33,331 bases of DNA from an uncultured Sutterella sp. (GTDB taxonomy: Bacteria > Pseudomonadota > Gammaproteobacteria > Burkholderiales > Burkholderiaceae_F). The position numbers and the translations under genes are program-made. The stretch is taken from positions 1 through 33,331 of the forward strand of contig CALESB010000011.1 of NCBI GenBank assembly GCA_937906995.1, read 5' to 3'. The notes under the pieces are model-generated. The model was not told where the DNA came from. It searched no databases and was given only the letters and a program-made list of their open reading frames with translations. Below, piece by piece: positions 6,681-14,106 of the stretch (position 1 is its first letter; the number at the start of each line of letters is the position of its first letter).

Positions 6681-8360
6681 TTAAACGTAAGTCCACATCC
6701 CTAAAAGAATGAGTTGACCAGCTGTAATACGCAAAAACATTGCTAATGGATAAACCGTTGAGTAGGCTACTGGGGCCGCGTTTTTCTCTGACAAAGTCGA
6801 AGCATAAGAAAGGATAGGAGAGTTTGTACCTAAACCAATCAGCAAACCAACAATACTATGGTAATTAAGTTTGCAAAATACTCGCGCAATAATCCCTACG
6901 ATCACTTGTGGGATGATTGTGATACAAAAACCGATGAGAGCGAATAAAAGACCATTACCTGAAACCAACGCATGCACAAAGGTCTCGCCCGCTGAAAGCC
7001 CGACGCTTGCCAGGAATAATGAAATTCCAATTTCTCGACTCATCAAATTCGAGGACGTTGTCATATAAGTCGAAAGATGCCAAGAGGCACCATAGCGTCC
7101 TAACAAAATCGCAATAATTAGAGGACCGCCTGCCATCCCTAGTTTAATGGGTGTTGGCATGCCCGGAATAGCGAAAGGAATTGAACCAAAAATAATGCCA
7201 ATAGTCATCCCCATAAAAATGGCAGCAATATTGGGTTGATCTAAATGTTTGGCTTGATTACCTAAGCGTCCCTCCATTCGCTTGATAGCATTTTCCGGTC
7301 CAACACATTGCAAAACATCACCCACTTGAATGTGGAGATTGGCATACGGGAAAATTTCAGTGCCTGCTCTAAACACTCGAGTAATATTGACACCATCAGT
7401 ATTAGCCAAAGAGGACAAATCATTAATAGTTTTACCCCCTAACGAAGACTTTGTAATTAAAATGCGCCGACGCACCAAGGGCGTATGAGTCGTCTCCAAA
7501 TTAATACGTAAATCTTCTTTACCAAAAGCCGCAATGATGTCTCGACGATGTTGAGGTGTTGAAACCACTCGAATCGTATCGCCAACATGCAATACAGTAT
7601 CTGGCAACGGACTTGTAATTTCCCCTGCGTGCATAACTCGAGAGCAAATAAAAGGACGAGTAATACGCTCATGCGCTTGAGTAATTGTCACGCCATCTAA
7701 AAGATGATTCGTAATATAAATGTGATATGAAACGGGAGCTTGGTTGATTTCACGCTCTTCAACATCCCAATGGCGATCTTCTTCGGCCATATCCACCTTA
7801 AAAAGCCAACGCAAGAAAATTGAAACCCCAATAATCCCAGTTAGCCCCAAAGGATAAGCACAAGCATAGGCCGCTGTGATGTCACTGCTAACATAACCAA
7901 ATTGTTTTAAAGCCTCTTGAGTTGCGCCTAGGCCTGGGGTGTTGGTAACGGCACCATAGTGAGCCCCTAAAACTTCTGGTAAAGACACCGTACCAAAGAA
8001 CAAGAAAAATAGACCGATGGTAATAGCAATTCCCAAAACCCACCCAAAAACCATTAGGGAATTCAGGACAACCCCTACGCTTTTAAAGGATGAGAAAAAG
8101 GACGGCCCAACCTGCAAGCCAATGTAGAAAATAAAAATAATCAATCCGAAGTCTTTCGCAAAAGACAAAACGTCTGAATTGACCTTAACACCAAAATAAC
8201 TAAAGGCAAGGCCAACAAATAAAACAATAATAGAGCCTAATGAGATGCCGAAAAATTTAATGCGGCCGATCGCTAAACCTATGGAAATGATACTCATATA
8301 GACTAAGACAATATGGGCGATGGAATTTGGATCTGTTAAAAGAGTATTGAGCCACTGCAT
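6681..8360 (-). CDS. YidE/AspT-family membrane transporter with two RCK_C (TrkA_C) domains
   Basis: The 559-aa product has the layout of YidE and of the aspartate:alanine exchanger AspT. About five N-terminal membrane helices (residues about 10-190, including GAHYGAVTNTPGLGATQ) come first. Two soluble regulatory domains of the RCK_C type follow (roughly 205-285 and 290-370). About six more helices (380-559) contain GLGTNSPILSYAS, the mirror copy of the N-terminal motif. Such proteins sit in the inner membrane. AspT exchanges aspartate for alanine, while YidE substrates are not known, so no substrate is assigned. The ATG at 8360 has GAAGG upstream. The length matches E. coli YidE. Confidence 0.88.
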   Translation of the reverse strand: MQWLNTLLTDPNSIAHIVLVYMSIISIGLAIGRIKFFGISLGSIIVLFVGLAFSYFGVKVNSDVLSFAKDFGLIIFIFYIGLQVGPSFFSSFKSVGVVLNSLMVFGWVLGIAITIGLFFLFFGTVSLPEVLGAHYGAVTNTPGLGATQEALKQFGYVSSDITAAYACAYPLGLTGIIGVSIFLRWLFKVDMAEEDRHWDVEEREINQAPVSYHIYITNHLLDGVTITQAHERITRPFICSRVMHAGEITSPLPDTVLHVGDTIRVVSTPQHRRDIIAAFGKEDLRINLETTHTPLVRRRILITKSSLGGKTINDLSSLANTDGVNITRVFRAGTEIFPYANLHIQVGDVLQCVGPENAIKRMEGRLGNQAKHLDQPNIAAIFMGMTIGIIFGSIPFAIPGMPTPIKLGMAGGPLIIAILLGRYGASWHLSTYMTTSSNLMSREIGISLFLASVGLSAGETFVHALVSGNGLLFALIGFCITIIPQVIVGIIARVFCKLNYHSIVGLLIGLGTNSPILSYASTLSEKNAAPVAYSTVYPLAMFLRITAGQLILLGMWTYV

Positions 8361-8454
8361 ATGTTTATACCTTCAAGGGAGCAATCTTTGCGCACCAAAG
8401 TTTAGGCCTTTCCTCCTCCAAAATCCTTAGAGGTTAACCATTAGTCTAAACAGT

Positions 8455-8494
8455 AAAAAAGGCAGAAAAATCAAAAGATTTTCTGCCTTTTTTT
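8455..8494. terminator. Bidirectional terminator between the ABC operon and the yidE-like gene
   Basis: A stem GGCAGAAAA-TC / GA-TTTTCTGCC (8461-8487) is flanked by AAAAAA on the left and TTTTTTT on the right. It ends the minus-strand polar amino-acid ABC operon. Confidence 0.85.
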
Positions 8495-8508
8495 AATAAT
8501 CAGAAACT

Positions 8509-9243
8509 TTATAAGACACGCTTTAAGAATGTCTTTGTACGCTCTTCCTTTGGATTGACCAATACATCAGAAGGATGTCCTTGTTCAACAATCACCCCAC
8601 CATCCATGAAGATGACACGATCGGCCACTTCCTTGGCAAAAGTAATTTCATGGGTAACGACAATCATGGTCATACCCTCGTCTGCGAGGCTTTTCATCAC
8701 TGCTAAAACTTCACCGACCAATTCAGGGTCCAAAGCAGAGGTCGGTTCGTCAAACAGAATGACTTTTGGCTCCATCGCTAAAGTACGAGCAATAGCAACA
8801 CGTTGCTGTTGGCCACCGGATAATCGGACAGGATATTGGTCAGCCTTATCAGCTAAACCAACACGCGTTAAGGTCTCCATGGCTCGTTTGCGAGCTTCAG
8901 CTTCGCTCTTGCCACTGACTACCATCTGACCCAACATCACATTTTCTAAAACACTTTTGTGAGGCCAAAGGTTAAAACGTTGAAACACCATCCCAAGATG
9001 CTCACGGACTTTATTAATATTTGTCTTACGGTCGGTAATCTCTACTCCACCAACCTTAATCGAGCCTGAGTCTGCATCCTCTAATGCATTAATGCAACGA
9101 AGCATCGTGGATTTACCTGAACCAGACGGTCCTAACACAACCACTTTTTCGCCTTTATGCACACAAAGGTCAATGCCCTTGAGCACTTGAAGATCACCAT
9201 AGTTTTTCTTCAAGTCACGAATTTCAACAATTACTTCGCTCAT
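8509..9243 (-). CDS. Polar amino-acid ABC transporter ATPase (GlnQ/HisP type)
   Basis: The 244-aa ATPase drives import of a polar amino acid. Walker A is GPSGSGKST (residues 38-46). A Q-loop (MVFQRFNLWPH), the signature LSGGQQQRVAIAR, Walker B VILFDEPTSALDP and the H-switch VVTHE are all intact. ATG 9243 has GGGAGATGA upstream and overlaps the permease stop by 4 bp (ATGA), which indicates translational coupling. It is the last gene of the SBP-permease-ATPase operon. The exact substrate (Gln, Glu, Arg, His or Cys) cannot be read from the ATPase. Confidence 0.93.
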   Translation of the reverse strand: MSEVIVEIRDLKKNYGDLQVLKGIDLCVHKGEKVVVLGPSGSGKSTMLRCINALEDADSGSIKVGGVEITDRKTNINKVREHLGMVFQRFNLWPHKSVLENVMLGQMVVSGKSEAEARKRAMETLTRVGLADKADQYPVRLSGGQQQRVAIARTLAMEPKVILFDEPTSALDPELVGEVLAVMKSLADEGMTMIVVTHEITFAKEVADRVIFMDGGVIVEQGHPSDVLVNPKEERTKTFLKRVL

Positions 9244-9989
9244 TGCTCATCTCCCTTGCCTAAGCGCTTTTCTAAACGGCTGATACCATAGGCTAACGCC
9301 AATGTCATGACCCAGTACATCAAAGAAATGGTTAAATACGGCTCCCAATAACGAGCAGAAGCGCCTGCTACCGTACGAGCAGCATAAGCCAATTCCGTCA
9401 AACCAATTGCAGAAACCAACGACGAGTCTTTCAAAATAGCAATTGCGTTATTGCCTAAAGCAGGCAACATACGGCGGAAAGCTTGAGGCATGATGATATA
9501 ACGCATACATTGCCAATAGGTCATACCAATGGAACGAGCTGCTTCACTTTGCCCCTTATCCAAAGATTGGATGCCCGCGCGGAAAACCTCACTCATATAG
9601 GCACCAGCATTAAGCGTAATTGCAAAGAAACCCGCAATCAAAGCACCGTAGTTACTACGTAACTCACGAGCTAATGAGCCATCGATAATTAAGCCATCGA
9701 CTGGATGGATGAAAATCGGCAGTACGGCAAAATACATCAAGAAAATCTGAACAAAAAGTGGGGTACCACGAAAGAAACTCACCCAAATAGTAACCGGCCA
9801 GCGGACACCATAATAAAGCAGAGATTTCCAGGGTTCATGTTTTGCACTGGCCATACGAGCCATCCCCAAAATCATCCCCCAAATAACACCAAAGAATACA
9901 CAACCAACCGTTAGGGTTAATGTAATCTGTGCGCCTTCGACAAAGAGTGGCCAGTATTCGACCAATACGTCTAAACGTAAACCGAACAT
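9240..9989 (-). CDS. Polar amino-acid ABC transporter permease (His/Glu/Gln/Arg family)
   Basis: A 249-aa inner-membrane permease with about five helices. The cytoplasmic EAA loop reads QSEAARSIGMTYWQCMRYIIMPQAFRRMLP, split here as QSEAARSIGMTYWQC and MRYIIMPQAFRRMLP. FFRGTPLFVQI is typical of this amino-acid family. The frame is open to a TTG at 10001, but ATG 9989 with GAGG 7 nt upstream is the better start. A single permease gene implies a homodimeric channel. It lies 95 nt behind the binding-protein gene, with a hairpin in between, and overlaps the ATPase gene by 4 bp. Confidence 0.93.
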   Translation of the reverse strand: MFGLRLDVLVEYWPLFVEGAQITLTLTVGCVFFGVIWGMILGMARMASAKHEPWKSLLYYGVRWPVTIWVSFFRGTPLFVQIFLMYFAVLPIFIHPVDGLIIDGSLARELRSNYGALIAGFFAITLNAGAYMSEVFRAGIQSLDKGQSEAARSIGMTYWQCMRYIIMPQAFRRMLPALGNNAIAILKDSSLVSAIGLTELAYAARTVAGASARYWEPYLTISLMYWVMTLALAYGISRLEKRLGKGDEQ

Positions 9990-10026
9990 TTCGATCCTCA
10001 AATCCTAATCGTTATATACGCGGAAA

Positions 10027-10057
10027 ATCCCCAAGACCATTGTCCGGTCTCGGGGAT
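10027..10057 (-). promoter_or_regulatory. Intercistronic hairpin between binding protein and permease
   Basis: ATCCCC-a-AGACC pairs with GGTCT-c-GGGGAT (10027-10038 and 10046-10057). On the minus strand only four T follow (ATTTTCC), so it probably stabilises the upstream mRNA end or partly terminates. Either would keep binding protein in excess over permease. Confidence 0.6.
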
Positions 10058-10084
10058 GTTGTCTTTTTTTAATCCGTCAAAGGA

Positions 10085-10888
10085 TTACTTAATCGGCAAC
10101 GTCGGAACCGGAGCATCCTTACCAAACCACTTGGCATAGATTTCGGCATATTCGCCCGAAGCAATCACCTTCTTCAAACCGGAATTGATCTTATCGAGTA
10201 ATTCCTTGTTACCCTTACGAACACCAATACCCAAATATTGATCTTCGAACTTAACGTCACGCGTCATATTGAACTTCTTGTCCGGATTTTGGGCGGCATA
10301 GTAAGCAAAGACACCAACGTCACCAATAGCAGCATCCACACCACCTGCAGAGAGCTCTTCAAGAGCCAAAGGCGTATTGTCAAAACGCTTAATATTCTTG
10401 CTAGCCTTACCGAAGGCCAAAGAAGCAATCACATCACCGGCAGAGTTGGCCACCACTGCAACATTCTTACCCTTCAAATCTTGAATCTTTTCAATCTTCA
10501 AATTTTGTTGCGTCAAAATCAATTGGTGAGCAGCAAAGTACGGCAAAGAGAAATCAACAACTTCTTGACGTTGTGGAGTGATCGTAATACCCGACATGAT
10601 CATGTCACGATCGCCATTTTTCACGGATTCAAAAATCACACCAAAAAGCGTATTAATGAATTCAACGTTAAAACCTTCAGCTTTAGCAATGGCTTTCATC
10701 AAGTCAATATCAAAGCCAACAATTTCCTTGTTAGGCGTTTGGAATTCAAAAGGACGATAGGTAGCACCTGTGCCAACCGTGTAAGTCGTTACCTCTGTTT
10801 GAGCTGCAGAAGCGGTTACAGTCGTCATAGAGACACCAGCCAAAGCGGCTGTCATTGCTGCGGCGGCCATCAACTTTTTGAAATTCAT
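10085..10888 (-). CDS. Periplasmic polar amino-acid binding protein (SBP_bac_3)
   Basis: A 267-aa solute-binding protein. It has a Sec signal peptide (MNFKKLMAAAAMTAALAG..., likely cut after ASA near residue 28). The two-lobe family-3 fold follows, with YRPFEFQTPNKEIVGFD (first lobe), DMIMSGITITPQRQ, whose Arg normally grips the amino-acid carboxylate, and GGVDAAIGD, whose Asp normally binds the amino group. There is no lipobox, so it should be free in the periplasm. The ATG has GGAGAG upstream. It is the first gene of the operon, with a promoter and a palindrome in front. The substrate is not determined. Confidence 0.93.
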   Translation of the reverse strand: MNFKKLMAAAAMTAALAGVSMTTVTASAAQTEVTTYTVGTGATYRPFEFQTPNKEIVGFDIDLMKAIAKAEGFNVEFINTLFGVIFESVKNGDRDMIMSGITITPQRQEVVDFSLPYFAAHQLILTQQNLKIEKIQDLKGKNVAVVANSAGDVIASLAFGKASKNIKRFDNTPLALEELSAGGVDAAIGDVGVFAYYAAQNPDKKFNMTRDVKFEDQYLGIGVRKGNKELLDKINSGLKKVIASGEYAEIYAKWFGKDAPVPTLPIK

Positions 10889-10914
10889 GATTCTCTCCTT
10901 GTAACTAAATCTTT

Positions 10915-10931
10915 AACACTGTAACAGTGTT
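10915..10931. promoter_or_regulatory. Operator-like palindrome in the binding-protein promoter
   Basis: AACACT-GTAAC-AGTGTT is a perfect 6+5+6 palindrome lying just downstream of the predicted transcription start and 27 nt before the ATG. That is a position where a bound repressor would block initiation or early elongation. The cognate regulator is unknown. Confidence 0.5.
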
Positions 10932-10936
10932 TTCTT

Positions 10937-10972
10937 TACGTTAATTATTCCTATTCATTTCAAGCAAAACAA
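10937..10972 (-). promoter_or_regulatory. Predicted promoter of the polar amino-acid ABC operon
   Basis: On the minus strand TTGTTT (10967-10972) is followed after 17 bp by AATAAT (10944-10949), giving a start near 10937. Further upstream ACATTTTC occurs twice, 21 bp apart (11033-11040 and 11054-11061). Confidence 0.5.
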
Positions 10973-11109
10973 TTCGGATTTTTCCAAATAGATCAAAAAG
11001 TTAGATGAAACTACCTAGTACCAAAATTGACAACATTTTCCAACAATTTGTCGACATTTTCTAATGTTTTGATTTTCCAAAACTTTCGAAAAATCATCAG
11101 GAATTACCC

Positions 11110-11147
11110 CAAAAAAAACACCAGACATTGTGCCTGGTGTTTTTTCA
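11110..11147. terminator. Bidirectional terminator after metQ
   Basis: AACACCAG (11117-11124) pairs with CTGGTGTT (11134-11141). An A-run precedes it (11111-11118) and a T-run follows. On the minus strand the stem is followed by TTTTTT, ending the met transporter operon about 30 nt after metQ. Confidence 0.85.
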
Positions 11148-11171
11148 AGAAAAGTTCAGTGTTTAACACTC

Positions 11172-12026
11172 TTAATACTTTTGTGCTTCTTCCCAGGCGC
11201 ACTCATAAGCGCCCTTGTAAGCGGTACGAATTGTTTTGGCGGTTTCTGGCGTATGATAGGCTGCTACGATCTTTTTGTAGACCTCGTTATCTTTATCAGC
11301 TTCTCTGGCTACAATAACGTTGACAAGCTGACCAACATTCGGATTTGTTTTAGGGTTAATATCTTCAGAAAAGATGGCATCATCACTCGGATGTAACCCC
11401 GCCGTTAACGCATTACCGCCGTTGATTAAGGCCGCAGAAAAGTCTGGCAATAATCGAGCTAAAATCCCCGACTCTGCCTCACGAATCTTAATTTTGACGT
11501 TGTACTTTGTGATATCTAACTTCGTCGGCACAAAGCCTTTGGCAGGGTCAACTTCAACTAAACCTGCTGCCTCTAACAATTTAATTGCACGACCGCCATT
11601 TGTTAAATCAGAAGGAATTGCAATCACTGCGCCATCTTTAATATCGGCCAATGACTTGACCTTATCTTTATTGTTATAAATACGTAGCGGTGTAATGATT
11701 GTGTCACCAATAGAAACGATCTTGTAACCATTTCGTTGAATATCATTGGCTAAGAAGGCTTTATGCTGAAAGGCATTAAGATCCAAATCACCATCAGCCA
11801 AAGCACGATTGGGCGTCGCATAGTCACTGAACTTTACGAGTTTCACACGGATTTTATCCTTAGCTAATAATTCATTAATCGTGTCCCATTGTGCGTTATA
11901 GTCACCTACAACGCCCACTTTCACTTCCTTAAATTCTTCGGCTAAGGCCGTGCTTGCCAAACCAATTGACAAGGTTGCAGCAAATAAAGAAACAGAAATG
12001 GTCTTTAAAAAATTGCGTTTATTCAT
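11172..12026 (-). CDS. metQ: Methionine-binding periplasmic protein MetQ (NlpA family)
   Basis: MetQ captures methionine for the MetNI importer. The 284-aa product has an N-terminal signal peptide (hydrophobic stretch about 10-27, likely cut after STALA). It then has the NlpA-family fold, with KVGVVGDY, LDLNAFQHKAFL and the substrate-site INGGNALTAGL. E. coli MetQ is a lipoprotein. Here no cysteine lies at the cleavage site, so this one is predicted to be a soluble periplasmic protein. The ATG has GGAG 7 nt upstream. It follows metI by 39 nt as the last gene of metN-metI-metQ. Confidence 0.94.
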   Translation of the reverse strand: MNKRNFLKTISVSLFAATLSIGLASTALAEEFKEVKVGVVGDYNAQWDTINELLAKDKIRVKLVKFSDYATPNRALADGDLDLNAFQHKAFLANDIQRNGYKIVSIGDTIITPLRIYNNKDKVKSLADIKDGAVIAIPSDLTNGGRAIKLLEAAGLVEVDPAKGFVPTKLDITKYNVKIKIREAESGILARLLPDFSAALINGGNALTAGLHPSDDAIFSEDINPKTNPNVGQLVNVIVAREADKDNEVYKKIVAAYHTPETAKTIRTAYKGAYECAWEEAQKY

Positions 12027-12065
12027 GATAGAACTCCTTGGTAAAAGAATCTCTTAATTAAAAAT

Positions 12066-12746
12066 TTAGTGTTGAGTTTTACGGATTACGATCTGGCCCA
12101 AAAATTGGAATGCACTGATGATCGCTAAGATAATGAGCACGGTTAACCAAATCATGTCGCGATACCCCATTTGATAACCGTAACGGATAGCAAAGTCTCC
12201 TATTCCACCTGCACCAATTGCTCCAGCAATGGCCGTGATACCAATAAAGCTAACGAAAGTAATCATCGTGACTCGCGTAATACCGGCAATGCTTTCTTTT
12301 AAATAAACCCCAAAAATGATTTGTAGCGGGGAAAAGCCCATCGACAGACTGGCTTCAATTAAACCGTATTCAATATCCGATAAAACTGACTCAACTTGGC
12401 GAGCAAAAAACGGAACCGTTCCAAAAACCAATGCCACAAATGAGCCCGTCACTCCAGACCCCGTCCCTACTAACAATCGCGATAAGGGAATTAAAAGCAC
12501 AATCAAAATAATGAATGGGATCGATCTAATGATGTCGATGGAACGATCTAAAAATGTGAAAAGAATCCTGTTTTCACAAATCGCTCCTGGACGTGTTACC
12601 ACTAACAAAACACCCACTGCAATCCCAATGATCCAAGCCAAAGTTCCTGAAACGGCCACCATCGTGAAAGTTTGTCCTAAGCACTCCCACAACTCAGGAG
12701 CCAAGCGTTCTAAATTTGGAAATAAAGTAGTTAAGACGTCATTCAT
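12066..12746 (-). CDS. metI: Methionine ABC transporter permease MetI
   Basis: A 226-aa membrane subunit with about five helices (residues about 20-50, 60-85, 95-115, 150-180 and 195-218). The EAA loop EASLSMGFSPLQIIF contacts the ATPase. The C-terminal GAIGAGGIGDFAIRYGYQ is characteristic of MetI. The ATG overlaps the metN stop by 4 bp (ATGA). It works as a homodimer with two MetN subunits and receives methionine from MetQ. Confidence 0.95.
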   Translation of the reverse strand: MNDVLTTLFPNLERLAPELWECLGQTFTMVAVSGTLAWIIGIAVGVLLVVTRPGAICENRILFTFLDRSIDIIRSIPFIILIVLLIPLSRLLVGTGSGVTGSFVALVFGTVPFFARQVESVLSDIEYGLIEASLSMGFSPLQIIFGVYLKESIAGITRVTMITFVSFIGITAIAGAIGAGGIGDFAIRYGYQMGYRDMIWLTVLIILAIISAFQFLGQIVIRKTQH

Positions 12747-13771
12747 TTCAACACCTCTACCGTGACACCTTGATTAACTAAATAACGACGACCTTGTTCA
12801 ATGGCTTCCAATGTGCCCTTTATGCCAACCCCGAGCTTTCCAAGCGTTTCTCCCTTTAAAAAGTCAATGTTGCCGTACACGATATTTGCTTCGACATTGA
12901 ATCGTTTATAGAGCTCCGTCATTAAAGACTCTCCTGCAACTCGTCCACGGTAGGTCAATAACCAAACGTTCGTATCCTCTTCTAACCCTGGTATTGCCCC
13001 GGGGGTTTGAAGCAGTTCAAAAAATGTCCCCATGTTGCTGGCTGTTTCTATAAATCCCTTTGTAATCGGGGCAACGGGATGACTAAACACATCCATCACA
13101 GTCCCCTCTTCAACAACCTCACCGTTTTGCATAACTGCGACACGATCACAAACTTCCTTAATCACATCCATTTGGTGCGTAATAATCACTAAAGTCAGCC
13201 CCAACTTACGGTTAACTTCTTTTAAAAGCTGCAAAATAGAGCGTGTTGTTTGCGGATCCAGTGCGCTTGTGGCCTCATCACAGAGAAGTACTTTTGGATC
13301 ATTGGCAAGTGCGCGAGCAATAGCTACACGTTGTTTTTGACCACCTGAAAGCTGTGAGGGATAGGCATCACGCTTATCAGCTAAACCAACTAATGCCAAT
13401 AAATGCAAAACCTTTTCTTGTCGCTGTTGGTCTGTGAGCTTGGTGAGTTTGAGGGGAAGTTCGATATTTTCGAACACCGTTCTAGAGGGCATAAGATTGA
13501 AATGTTGAAAGATCATTCCGATTCGTTGTCGAACATGACGCAATTGCTGAGAAGATAACTCGGTCAGATCAATATCATCGACAACGACTCGCCCTGATGT
13601 CGGTCGTTCTAAGAGGTTAATGCACCTGACCAAGGTTGATTTGCCCGCTCCAGAAAAACCGATGATTCCAAAAATTTCACCTTGTTGAACATGCAAACTA
13701 ACGTCATTTACTGCATGGACAGTTCGATGATCCACTTCAAAATGTTTAACAATATGTTCCAACTTAATCAT
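12743..13771 (-). CDS. metN: Methionine ABC transporter ATPase MetN
   Basis: The 342-aa ATPase has Walker A GFSGAGKST (about 38-46), Q-loop GMIFQHFNLMP, signature LSGGQKQRVAIAR, Walker B VLLCDEATSALDP and H-switch IITHQ. A C-terminal NIL domain (about 265-342) follows; in E. coli it binds methionine and inhibits transport when the cell is replete. ATG 13771 has AAGGGATG upstream. It is the first gene of metN-metI-metQ and is preceded, about 110 nt upstream, by a strong terminator and a Met-rich leader ORF. The operon therefore seems controlled by attenuation as well as by protein feedback. Confidence 0.96.
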   Translation of the reverse strand: MIKLEHIVKHFEVDHRTVHAVNDVSLHVQQGEIFGIIGFSGAGKSTLVRCINLLERPTSGRVVVDDIDLTELSSQQLRHVRQRIGMIFQHFNLMPSRTVFENIELPLKLTKLTDQQRQEKVLHLLALVGLADKRDAYPSQLSGGQKQRVAIARALANDPKVLLCDEATSALDPQTTRSILQLLKEVNRKLGLTLVIITHQMDVIKEVCDRVAVMQNGEVVEEGTVMDVFSHPVAPITKGFIETASNMGTFFELLQTPGAIPGLEEDTNVWLLTYRGRVAGESLMTELYKRFNVEANIVYGNIDFLKGETLGKLGVGIKGTLEAIEQGRRYLVNQGVTVEVLK

Positions 13772-13820
13772 GATGCCATCCCTTTACCTGCCAAGATTTC
13801 TTCTTAATCTGAAATCTCTA

Positions 13821-13845
13821 AATGCAATGAGACTATGCTTGCATT
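13821..13845 (-). promoter_or_regulatory. Small hairpin in the metN 5' leader
   Basis: AATGCAA (13821-13827) and TTGCATT (13839-13845) form a 7-bp stem in the stretch between the attenuator terminator and metN. No T-run follows, and its role is unknown. Confidence 0.3.
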
Positions 13846-13879
13846 CAGGACAGTTAAAAATTGATGAATTGTTTGGGGA

Positions 13880-13925
13880 GAAATAAAAAATCATCACTTG
13901 TAAAGGACCTTCCAAGTGATGATTT
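13880..13925 (-). terminator. Attenuator terminator upstream of metN
   Basis: On the minus strand AAATCATCACTTG pairs perfectly with CAAGTGATGATTT (13913-13925 and 13888-13900; 12-nt loop), and the stem runs straight into TTTTTTATTT. There is no T-run on the plus strand, so it acts only on transcripts heading to metN. It starts 30 nt after the stop of the Met-rich leader ORF and ends about 110 nt before metN. The loop carries GAAGGTC, complementary to GACCTTC next to the leader stop. Confidence 0.88.
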
Positions 13926-13930
13926 ATTGA

Positions 13931-13964
13931 CGGAGCAAGGGTGCTCCGAAGGTCTTAGAGCACC
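13931..13964 (-). promoter_or_regulatory. Mutually exclusive hairpins of the met leader
   Basis: In the minus-strand RNA, GGTGCTC (13958-13964, last leader codons) can pair with GAGCACC (13940-13946). The same downstream segment can instead pair as CGGAGCA (13942-13948) with TGCTCCG (13931-13937), loop CCCT. The two stems share bases and exclude each other. This is the arrangement expected of segments 2:3 and 3:4 in an amino-acid attenuator. Confidence 0.6.
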
Positions 13965-14056
13965 ATCGTCATGTGACACATTCGCATCATCGCCATAGCA
14001 AAAATCACAGAACCAAAGGCCTGCGTTTTTTGCGAAATGGTGAATGCGTTATGCAT
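13955..14056 (-). CDS. Met-rich leader peptide of the metNIQ operon (33 aa)
   Basis: A small ORF begins at ATG 14056, with AAGG about 10 nt upstream. It starts MHNAFTISQKTQAFG and ends MAMMRMCHMTMVL before TAA. Besides the start codon, six of eleven residues (21-31) are Met: 21, 23, 24, 26, 29 and 31. This is far above the normal frequency of about 2-3%. It is followed within 30 nt by a terminator and lies upstream of the methionine importer. I infer a leader peptide whose translation measures charged tRNA-Met, like the trp, his or leu leader peptides. It has no signal peptide worth the name and no recognisable domain. The alternative is a real small protein (His/Cys/Met-rich, conceivably metal-binding), but the flanking RNA structure favours a leader. 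Confidence 0.72.
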   Translation of the reverse strand: MHNAFTISQKTQAFGSVIFAMAMMRMCHMTMVL

Positions 14057-14089
14057 CGTTGACAATCCTTTACTCTAAGTTTAGAAACG

Positions 14090-14105
14090 GTCTCATGTCC
14101 GAGAC
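14090..14105. repeat. Palindrome at the start of the met leader transcript
   Basis: GTCTC-ATGTCC-GAGAC lies across the predicted transcription start of the leader. It could be an operator or a 5' hairpin of the leader RNA. Confidence 0.4.
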
Positions 14106-14106
14106 G

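Noticed and set aside
10238..10924. A 228-codon plus-strand frame opposite the amino-acid-binding protein gene
   Set aside because: Shadow of the real minus-strand gene, which has a signal peptide, ribosome site and family motifs. The antisense product is not recognisable.
13772..13870. SAM or SAH riboswitch in front of metN
   Set aside because: I looked for riboswitch-like cores before metN and saw none. The structure present fits a peptide-dependent terminator better.
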